NCBI GenBank assembly: GCA_046596415.1 | Contig: JBKJML010000291.1 | Location: 1 to 6,968, forward strand | Length of the DNA: 6,968 bases | Reading direction: 5' to 3' | Origin: JBKJML01 sp046596415 | GTDB lineage: Bacteria > Actinomycetota > Thermoleophilia > Gaiellales > Gaiellaceae | Shown: positions 1 through 6,053 of the stretch, piece by piece | Layout of the letters: the number at the start of each line of letters is the position of its first letter | Position numbering within the stretch: position 1 is the first letter of the stretch | Made by a program: the position numbers and the translations under genes | The notes under the pieces: generated by a model | What the model saw: only the letters and a program-made list of their open reading frames with translations | Databases searched by the model: none | Told to the model about the DNA's origin: nothing

Positions 1-2174
1 GTCGAGACGACAGACGTGCCGAGGACCTGCGCGAGCGTGACGCTCTGCAGCGGCGTGCCCTTGAAGGCCGCATTCGCGTCGAGCCGCGATTGCCAGGTGT
101 CCGTCGTCGACTTGAGCGGAATCGTCGAGAGCGGCACGCCGCCGAGACCGTTCTGGTTGAGGTTCGTCGACGTGAACCCGATTCCGCCCAGTGGGATACC
201 GCCGAGAGGGATGCCGCCCAGGGGGATACCGCCGAGCGGAATGCCGCCGAGCGGCGTCGAGCTTGGACCGCTCGTAGCGCCGCGGATCGCGTCGATGGGG
301 ATGCCGGAGATCGCCGCCGAGGCCGCCCCGGCCAGGGCGCTCGAGTCGCCCGTGATCGAGATCGACGCGGCCGTGAGGCTCGGCGCCGGTGCGCCCCAGT
401 CCGCGAACGAGTTGCGCTGAGTCGAGGTCGCGCCGGTAAGGCGGAGCTGAGCAGTCCCGTCCGCGCGCGCCGTCCAGACGTTGAAGGTGATGCCGCCGGT
501 GTTGTCACGCGTGAAGACGATGTGGTTGCCGTCCGGCGACCAAGCGGGATCTGCGTCGAAGTTCCCCGAATTCGTGACGTTCTGAGCGCCCGTGCCGTCG
601 GCGTTCATGCTCCAGACCGAGGTCGGGCCACTCCGGTCACTGACGAAGAGAATCCTCTGCCCATTCGGGGACCAGTCGGGATCCACGTCGCGCTGGGGGG
701 TGGTTGCCGTTACGTTGGTCTGGCCGGTACCGTCGGCGTTCATCGTGAAGATGTCGGGGTTGCCCGAGCGATCCGAGTCGAAGGCGAGCCGGGTACCGTC
801 GGGCCTCCACGCCGCATTGGTGTCGTTACCCGCCGCGTTCGTCAGATTCGCCTGGCCCGTGCCGTCGACGTTCATGACGTAGATGTCCCAGGTTCCGCCG
901 CGGTTGCTCGCGAAGGCGATCTTGCTTCCATCCGGCGAGAACGCCGGGGCCGTGCTCGCTCCGGCTGTCGTCAGTGCGTGCTGATTCGTCCCGTCGGCGT
1001 TCATGAGCCAGATCTGCTCGGTGCCCGTGGGGCGGTTGCTCTGGAACGCGATCAGGCTCCCGTTCGGCGACAGCGACGGCCGCGTGTCGACACCGACGGC
1101 GTTGGTCAGCCGCACGAGGTTCGTGCCGTCGGGGTTCATGCTGTAGATCTCGGAGTTGCCGTCTCGGTCGGTTTCGAAGACGATCCGTCCCGACGGCGTG
1201 TTGTCGATCGTAACCCCGTTCCCGACCGTGGTCGTGTTACCGGCCGCGTCGTGCGCGACCGCGTAGATCGTTGCTCCGAGCACGGCGGTGTTCGGGACAA
1301 GCGTGCTGTCGAACGTCGCCGTGTACGGCGCGGTCGTGTCGGTGCCGAGCTCGATGTAGGGAAGCGACCCGCCGAAGTAGCGGAAGTCGACGGCGGTCAC
1401 GCTGACGTTGTCGGACGCGTTTGCAGCCGCGGTGACCGTACCGCTGACGACCGACCCGGCCGACGGCTGCGTCACCGTCACCGTCGGCGCAACGGTGTCG
1501 CCGGCAGCGAGCGCCAGGTTCGCCCAGTTCAGGCTCGGGTCGAAAGTGTCGGAGCCCGGCGAATTTACGAAGACGCCCACGAATGGACTGCCGCGCTGGT
1601 ACTGGAAGTCGACGCCGAGCGTCTGTCCCACCGACGTGCAGATGTCGTGGGCCGTGTCCGTGGAGCAAAGTGGGTGCTTCTGCTCGAACATCACGTTGCT
1701 GCCGGAGATGCTCCCTGCCGCAACGGTCTCGTTCCCGCCGAGGCCGATGCTGTCCGAGTAGTGACTCGCGCCGCCCGTCCCGGTCGGGCTGTAGAAGAAG
1801 TCGCTGCCCGTGCTCGCTCCGGTGTAGGAGAGCCAGGCGTCGTCCCCCAGCTCCTTGGCGCCGTCGTGGTCGTTGTCGAAGAAGACGTCGAACGACGGCG
1901 TTGCGCCGGGTGTCGCGTCCTGTACGACGACGCCGACGTAGAGGTCGGTCGACGTGTGTACGAACCGAACGGTCGCGTTCCCGAGCGCTCCGAAGACGAC
2001 GCTGTACGGAGTGGCGCCGGCCCACTCGGAGGCGTTGACGACGCCGTCGATCGTAGGCACCGCCGTAGCCGCCGCGGTGTAGTTCCCACCGCCGTGCGCC
2101 TGCGCGACGCCGGGCAGGGCGAGCGCAGCACTGACGAGTATGACCCAGACGAACCGATGTCGCGATACGTTCAA
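1..2174 (-). CDS. Exported multidomain protein: CBM9-like + Ig-like + six-bladed TolB/PD40 propeller + pentapeptide repeats (C-terminus cut by window edge)
   Basis: An open frame of 724 codons runs from a TTG start to the left edge with no stop, so the C-terminus is missing. Residues 1-26 form a Sec signal peptide: basic n-region with R5, H6 and R7, hydrophobic core FVWVILVSAALAL, and an AQA cleavage site at 24-26. Residues about 38-215 start with TIDGVVNASEW and contain the acidic stretch DVFFDNDHDG (96-105). This resembles CBM9/DOMON-type sugar-binding domains, but the match is by eye. C170 and C179 are the only cysteines and may form a disulfide. Residues about 225-327 look like a bacterial Ig-like domain (APTVTVTQP...HDAAGN). 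Residues about 329-593 hold six PD40/TolB blades, each with an SPDG-like turn and an MNxDGT-like end. A pentapeptide-repeat tract covers 641-690. Likely secreted or surface-bound; ligand unknown. TTG is chosen because of the strong ribosome site and signal peptide; an in-frame TGA lies at 2222-2220 with no better start between. Confidence 0.9.
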   Translation of the reverse strand, partial: MNVSRHRFVWVILVSAALALPGVAQAHGGGNYTAAATAVPTIDGVVNASEWAGATPYSVVFGALGNATVRFVHTSTDLYVGVVVQDATPGATPSFDVFFDNDHDGAKELGDDAWLSYTGASTGSDFFYSPTGTGGASHYSDSIGLGGNETVAAGSISGSNVMFEQKHPLCSTDTAHDICTSVGQTLGVDFQYQRGSPFVGVFVNSPGSDTFDPSLNWANLALAAGDTVAPTVTVTQPSAGSVVSGTVTAAANASDNVSVTAVDFRYFGGSLPYIELGTDTTAPYTATFDSTLVPNTAVLGATIYAVAHDAAGNTTTVGNGVTIDNTPSGRIVFETDRDGNSEIYSMNPDGTNLVRLTNAVGVDTRPSLSPNGSLIAFQSNRPTGTEQIWLMNADGTNQHALTTAGASTAPAFSPDGSKIAFASNRGGTWDIYVMNVDGTGQANLTNAAGNDTNAAWRPDGTRLAFDSDRSGNPDIFTMNADGTGQTNVTATTPQRDVDPDWSPNGQRILFVSDRSGPTSVWSMNADGTGAQNVTNSGNFDADPAWSPDGNHIVFTRDNTGGITFNVWTARADGTAQLRLTGATSTQRNSFADWGAPAPSLTAASISITGDSSALAGAASAAISGIPIDAIRGATSGPSSTPLGGIPLGGIPLGGIPLGGIPLGGIGFTSTNLNQNGLGGVPLSTIPLKSTTDTWQSRLDANAAFKGTPLQSVTLAQVLGTSVVS
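105..254 (-). repeat. Pentapeptide-repeat coding tract (10 consecutive 5-residue units)
   Basis: Residues 641-690 of the exported protein divide into ten consecutive five-residue units with Leu or Phe always at the second position. In order they are five PLGGI, then GFTST, NLNQN, GLGGV, PLSTI and PLKST. A hydrophobic central residue every five residues is the hallmark of pentapeptide-repeat right-handed quadrilateral beta-helices. Ten units would give about 2.5 turns. The Pro-rich PLGGI version differs from the usual A(D/N)LxX consensus. Two further units (PLQSV, TLAQV) occur at residues 708-717 in a shifted register, so the solenoid may continue beyond the left edge. The fold is inferred from periodicity. 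Confidence 0.65.
180..254 (-). repeat. Five tandem 15-bp units, each encoding PLGGI
   Basis: Five contiguous 15-bp units (180-194, 195-209, 210-224, 225-239, 240-254) encode the same five residues, P-L-G-G-I. The units differ at DNA level almost only at synonymous third positions: Pro is CCG, CCC, CCT or CCA, Leu is CTC or CTG, the second Gly is GGC, GGT or GGA, and Ile is ATC or ATT. The repeat is therefore exact in protein but imperfect in DNA. Confidence 0.95.
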
Positions 2175-2175
2175 A

Positions 2176-2186
2176 CCTCTCCTCCC
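2176..2186 (-). promoter_or_regulatory. Strong ribosome binding site for the exported protein
   Basis: The minus strand reads GGGAGGAGAGG directly upstream of the TTG codon at 2174-2172. The GGAGG core (2185-2181) lies six bases from the start codon, which is optimal. This site decides in favour of the TTG start, which also places the signal peptide exactly at the N-terminus. Confidence 0.8.
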
Positions 2187-2194
2187 GAAACCGC

Positions 2195-2223
2195 ACAGTA
2201 GGACGATCTGCTTGAAGTTTCAA
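2195..2223 (-). promoter_or_regulatory. Candidate sigma70-type promoter for the exported protein gene
   Basis: On the minus strand, TTGAAA (2223-2218; 5 of 6 matches to TTGACA) is followed after exactly 17 bases by TACTGT (2200-2195), which keeps the most conserved T1, A2 and T6 of TATAAT. Transcription would begin near 2188, giving a very short leader that starts at or just before the ribosome site. Spacing and position fit well, but the -10 box is a weak match and the call is by eye. Confidence 0.4.
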
Positions 2224-2224
2224 G
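2211..2224. promoter_or_regulatory. Perfect 6+6 bp palindrome in the divergent intergenic region, candidate operator
   Basis: CTTGAA-GT-TTCAAG is a perfect inverted repeat with 6-bp arms and a 2-bp spacer. It overlaps the candidate -35 box of the minus-strand promoter and ends 8 bp before the TTG start of the plus-strand cyclase gene. A bound dimeric regulator could affect both genes. A second, partly overlapping inverted pair exists: AAGTTTC (2215-2221) against GAAACTT (2235-2241). No regulator gene is visible in the window, and a palindrome this short could be chance. Confidence 0.35.
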
Positions 2225-2231
2225 ATCCAGG

Positions 2232-5200
2232 TTGGAAACTTGGGTCGTGCCTTCATTCGCACCGTATTTGCCTCGGCTCGTCCTCGACTGGAGCCGCGAG
2301 GGCGGGGCGGGCGTGCGCGAGCTCGAGGGAACGCTGGTGTCCGTCGACCTCTCCGGCTTCACCCGGCTCTCGGAGCGGCTGCAGGCCAAGGGCCGGGAGG
2401 GCGCGGAGGAGCTGGTGCTCGCTGTCTCCGGTGTCTTCCAGGGCCTGATCGGCATCACCGAGCGCCACCAGGGCGACGTGCTCAAGTTTCGAGGAGACGC
2501 GCTGCTTCTCTTCTTCCACGACGAAGGGCACGAGCGGCGCGCGTGCCGTGCCGCGTCGCACATGCAGTGGCTGATCGGCGAGACCGGGAAGACGATGAGC
2601 TCGGTCGGCCAGGTGACCCTGCGGATGTCGACCGGCATCTACACCGGGATTTGCCACTTCTTCCTCGTCGAGAGCACGCACCGCGAGCTGGTCGTCGCGG
2701 GGCCCGCCGCCACGGCGACGATCGAGCTCGAGTCCGCGGCGGCGGCCGGGCAGATCCTGCTCAGCGAGCGGACGGCGGCTTCGCTCGAGCCGGGCTGGGT
2801 GGGCTCGGCTCACGAGCATGGCCGGCTCCTCCGCGAGGTCACCGACGATGACCTCGAGGCGCACGTGGCGACGGCGCCGCCGGAGTTTTCGGCCGAGCTC
2901 GAGCAGTACGTACCCGAGCCTCTGCGCGCGCATCTGCTGCTCGAGGCGGGCGAGGCCGAGCACCGGCAGGTCACCGCCGCGTTCCTCAAGTTCACGGGCG
3001 TCGACGAGGCGATCGCCTCGGAAGGCACAGAGGCGGTTCACGCCCACCTTTCGACCCTGGCGCAGATCATCGGTGCTGAGACGAAGCAACTCGGCCTGAC
3101 GTGGCTCGAGTCGGACATCGACCTCGGCGGCGGCAAGCTCTACCTCGTCGGCGGCGCGCCCGCGTCCACCGGCGCGGACGAGGAGCGCATGCTGCGCGTC
3201 CTGCGTACCGTCCTCGGGACGTACGAGGGGCTGACCCTGCGCGCGGGCGTCAACCGCGGCCCGGCGTTCTGCGGCGACATCGGAGCGGACACGCGCCGGA
3301 CATACGCGGTGATGGGTGACACCGTCAACCTCGCTGCGCGACTCACCTCGCGCGCCGATCCGGGCGGCCTGCTGGCGACCGCCGATGTGCTGGAAAGAGC
3401 GCGCACCCGCTTCGAGACCAGCCCGCAGCCTTTCCTCTTCAAGGGAAAGGAGCGGCCGATCACTGCCTACCGGGTCGGCGTCGTGCTGGGCGAAAAGGAG
3501 GACGAGCCGCAGGCTGAGCTGCCGTTCGTCGGGCGCGAAGGTGAGCTGGCCACCCTCGCACTTGCCGTCGATGGCGCGCGCGCGCGCCGTCAGCAGCTCG
3601 TCGAGTTGATCGGCGATCCCGGGATCGGAAAGTCACGTCTCGTCGAAGAGCTGAAGAAGCAGGCACTCGGCTTCACGCAGCTCATCGGCCGCTGTGATCA
3701 GTACTCCTCCGCCTCGGCGTACTCCGTCTTTCGCGACCTGCTGCGCCCGCTGGTCGGGTTGACGCCGGAGCTGGACGCACGCGAGGCCGGCGCGCACCTG
3801 CTGCCCTGGATTACCGCGGTGATGCCCGAGTTGGCGCCGCTGGCGCCGCTGATCGCCGTTCCGTTCGACGCGGATGTTCCGTCGACGCCCGAGACCGAGC
3901 AGCTCGAGCCGCAGTTCCGCCGGGAGCGGCTCCACGAGTGTGTCGCGACCCTGCTCACGCGCGTGCTGATGATGCCGACGCTCCTGATCATCGAGGACGC
4001 GCACTGGATGGACGACGCGTCGCGCGACCTCATTCTCTCGCTCACGCGCGCTGAAGCGTCTCGCCCGTGCCTCGTCTGCATCACGCGGCGTCCCCAGGGC
4101 GGCGACCTCGCCGACCCCGGCATCGCGGGCCACGTACAACTCGCGCTTGGCCCGATCGACGCCCACGCAGCTCAGTCGCTGGCGCTCGCGGCCGCGGGCG
4201 AGGTCGCGGTCTCCGACGAGATGCTGGCCGCCGTCGTCGAGCGTGCCGGCGGAAACCCGCTCTTCGTGCGGGAGTTGGTCGCGGCGTCGCGGGGCGCGAT
4301 GGACGTGACATCGCTGCCGGACTCCGTCGAGACTCTGATCCTGACGCGAATGGACACGCTCGCGCCTGAGGACCGTTTCTTGCTGCGGAACGCATCCGTA
4401 CTCGGTGCGCGCTTCGAGCTCGACCTGCTCGCGCGGATCGTCGCGGAAAAGCTTCCCGACGCGGGGAACCTGGCTCGCTGGGAGCGCCTGGCCGAGTTCG
4501 TCGCCTGGGAAGGAGCGGGCCGGCTCCACTTCTTGCACGACCTCTTTCGCGCGGTTGCCTACGAAGGGCTGTCGTTCAGACGCCGGCGCGAGGTTCACGG
4601 ACGCGTCGGTGCTGCGCTCGAAGAGCGGGCGGGTGAATCGGTCGCCGACGTTGCCGAGCTGCTCTCCTTGCATTACCACCGTGCAGACGAGCACGAGAAG
4701 GCTTGGAGGTACTCGGTGCTCGCAGGCAGGCGCGCACAGGACCGATCGGCGAACGTCGAGGCCGTGGAGTTGTACGAGCGTGCATTGCACGTGGCCGAGC
4801 ACGCCGGCGCAAGCGCGGCCGAGATCGCCCGCGTCGCGGAGGCACTCGGTGACGTTGCGGAGCTCGCCGCGCGCTACGAGAAGGCGGAGGTCGCGTACGA
4901 CCGCGCGCGGAAGGCCGTTCCGGATGACGTGATCGCCCAGTCGCACCTGCTGCGGAAAGAAGGTGTCTTGCGCGAACGCCGCGGACGCTATTCCGACGCG
5001 CTTCGCTGGTACGGGCGCGCGCTCAGCGTGCTCGACGGCACCGCAGAGTCGGTTGAACGCGTTCGCTCACGCGCCGACGTCGAGCTCGCATACGCAGGCG
5101 TTATGTACCGGCAGGGGCACTTCGACGAGGCGAGCACATGGGCAGAGCGCGCCGCCGTCGATGCCGACGCCGGGGCTGATCGCGGACGCCTCGCACACGC

Positions 5201-6005
5201 CTACTACCTCTCGCACATCGCGGCCGTCAACTCCGGCCGGCGTGATCCAGAGCATCGGGACAAGGCACTCGCGATCCTCGAGGAGGTTGGCGACCTCGCG
5301 AGGCTCACCAACCTCCAGAACAACGTCGGGATCGAGGCGTACTTCGACGGACGCTGGAACGATGCGCTCGATTGGTATCGACGGAGTGGAGAATCGGCCT
5401 CGCGCGTCGGCGACGTCGTCAACGTGGCGCGTGCCCAGAGCAACGAGGCCGAGATCCTCTCCGACCGGGGGCAGCTCGACGAGGCTCGAGCGCTGTTCGA
5501 GCAAGCTTTGCGGGCCTGGCGCGCGGCGGACTATCGCGTCGGGATCGCGCTGGCGACCGCGAACCTCGGTCGGGTCATGGCCCGAAGCGGGCAGTTCGCG
5601 GACGCTCATCGCCTGCTCGAGGACGCGCTCGCGCAGTTCGAGGAGCTTGGCGCCGAAGCGTTCGTCGGCGAGACGCAGGCGCGCCTCGCCGAGTGTCTCG
5701 TCCTCGAAGGCCGCCACAAGGAGGCGTCCGCGGCTCTGACGCCTCTCCTCGGGGTGGGGTCGCCGCAGCTTGCGATCGCCGAACGGCTCGCCGGCTACGC
5801 GGTGATGCAGTCGCGTGCGGGGTTCGCCAAGGCGAAGCCACACTTCGAGGCCTCGCTTGCTGCCGCGCAAGCCGCCAATGCCCTGTACGAGGTGGCGCTG
5901 ACGCTGCGCGCGGTTGCCGAGACGAGTGGCGTCGACGACGGCGGAGCCGCCGAGACCCTGCATCGTCTCGGCATCGTCTCGACGCCCTCGGTGCCGTTGC
6001 CCTGA
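2232..6005 (+). CDS. Tandem class III cyclase / STAND-AAA ATPase / TPR protein, ADCY10-like architecture
   Basis: A complete 1257-residue protein, probably cytosolic (no signal peptide or membrane segment seen). Cyclase domain 1 (about 30-190) has both metal-binding Asp residues, D39 in VDLSGFT and D89 in LKFRGDALL, and K85, but T161 and E165 replace the transition-state Asn and Arg. Cyclase domain 2 (about 245-410) has K253 and G301 at the metal positions but keeps N366 and R370 in MGDTVNLAAR. One composite active site making a cyclic nucleotide (probably cAMP) from the triphosphate is therefore expected. The P-loop ATPase follows: VGRE near 434, Walker A GDPGIGKS at 461-468, Walker B LLIIED at 584-589, and GGNPLF at 673-678, typical of STAND/MalT-type ATPases. 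Residues about 815-1230 are TPR-like helical repeats. No C-terminal DNA-binding domain is evident. The TTG start lacks a good ribosome site (CCAGG abuts it); GTG at 2247 is an alternative that removes five residues. Domain order matches animal soluble adenylyl cyclase. Activity and input signal are inferred. Confidence 0.93.
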   Translation: METWVVPSFAPYLPRLVLDWSREGGAGVRELEGTLVSVDLSGFTRLSERLQAKGREGAEELVLAVSGVFQGLIGITERHQGDVLKFRGDALLLFFHDEGHERRACRAASHMQWLIGETGKTMSSVGQVTLRMSTGIYTGICHFFLVESTHRELVVAGPAATATIELESAAAAGQILLSERTAASLEPGWVGSAHEHGRLLREVTDDDLEAHVATAPPEFSAELEQYVPEPLRAHLLLEAGEAEHRQVTAAFLKFTGVDEAIASEGTEAVHAHLSTLAQIIGAETKQLGLTWLESDIDLGGGKLYLVGGAPASTGADEERMLRVLRTVLGTYEGLTLRAGVNRGPAFCGDIGADTRRTYAVMGDTVNLAARLTSRADPGGLLATADVLERARTRFETSPQPFLFKGKERPITAYRVGVVLGEKEDEPQAELPFVGREGELATLALAVDGARARRQQLVELIGDPGIGKSRLVEELKKQALGFTQLIGRCDQYSSASAYSVFRDLLRPLVGLTPELDAREAGAHLLPWITAVMPELAPLAPLIAVPFDADVPSTPETEQLEPQFRRERLHECVATLLTRVLMMPTLLIIEDAHWMDDASRDLILSLTRAEASRPCLVCITRRPQGGDLADPGIAGHVQLALGPIDAHAAQSLALAAAGEVAVSDEMLAAVVERAGGNPLFVRELVAASRGAMDVTSLPDSVETLILTRMDTLAPEDRFLLRNASVLGARFELDLLARIVAEKLPDAGNLARWERLAEFVAWEGAGRLHFLHDLFRAVAYEGLSFRRRREVHGRVGAALEERAGESVADVAELLSLHYHRADEHEKAWRYSVLAGRRAQDRSANVEAVELYERALHVAEHAGASAAEIARVAEALGDVAELAARYEKAEVAYDRARKAVPDDVIAQSHLLRKEGVLRERRGRYSDALRWYGRALSVLDGTAESVERVRSRADVELAYAGVMYRQGHFDEASTWAERAAVDADAGADRGRLAHAYYLSHIAAVNSGRRDPEHRDKALAILEEVGDLARLTNLQNNVGIEAYFDGRWNDALDWYRRSGESASRVGDVVNVARAQSNEAEILSDRGQLDEARALFEQALRAWRAADYRVGIALATANLGRVMARSGQFADAHRLLEDALAQFEELGAEAFVGETQARLAECLVLEGRHKEASAALTPLLGVGSPQLAIAERLAGYAVMQSRAGFAKAKPHFEASLAAAQAANALYEVALTLRAVAETSGVDDGGAAETLHRLGIVSTPSVPLP

Positions 6006-6053
6006 CGAGGAACATCGGTGGCCATACAGGCTGGACCGTCGTAGGCTTCGGAC

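Noticed and set aside
180..254. Short regular repeats that could be mistaken for a CRISPR array
   Set aside because: The 15-bp units are contiguous with no spacers and keep one coding frame as PLGGI, so they are protein-coding tandem repeats.
90..2201. A 703-codon plus-strand open frame opposite the exported protein gene
   Set aside because: Its translation is a low-complexity Arg/Val/Gly/Asp-rich sequence with no recognisable domain. The minus-strand frame has a signal peptide, six PD40 blades and an ideal ribosome site. The long antisense frame results from high GC at third codon positions.
1237..2262. A 341-codon minus-strand frame overlapping the exported protein gene
   Set aside because: Arg-rich shadow in another frame of the same strand; it has no domain similarity and starts inside the divergent cyclase gene.
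3633..4946. A 437-codon minus-strand frame opposite the ATPase region
   Set aside because: Shadow of the ATPase/TPR coding sequence; Arg-rich and without recognisable motifs.
5760..6002. Possible C-terminal LuxR-type helix-turn-helix in the tandem cyclase protein, as in MalT-like ATPase regulators
   Set aside because: The last residues are Ala-rich helical-repeat-like sequence ending in a short Pro-containing tail; no HTH signature is visible.
6018..6044. Upstream in-frame GTG start for the zinc-ribbon cyclase
   Set aside because: The frame is closed by TAG at 6042-6044 before the ATG at 6054, so the ATG must be used; it also places the zinc ribbon exactly at the N-terminus.
6006..6053. Possible terminator or promoter between the two cyclase genes
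   Set aside because: No stable GC hairpin followed by a T-run and no convincing -35/-10 pair could be found in the 48 bp.
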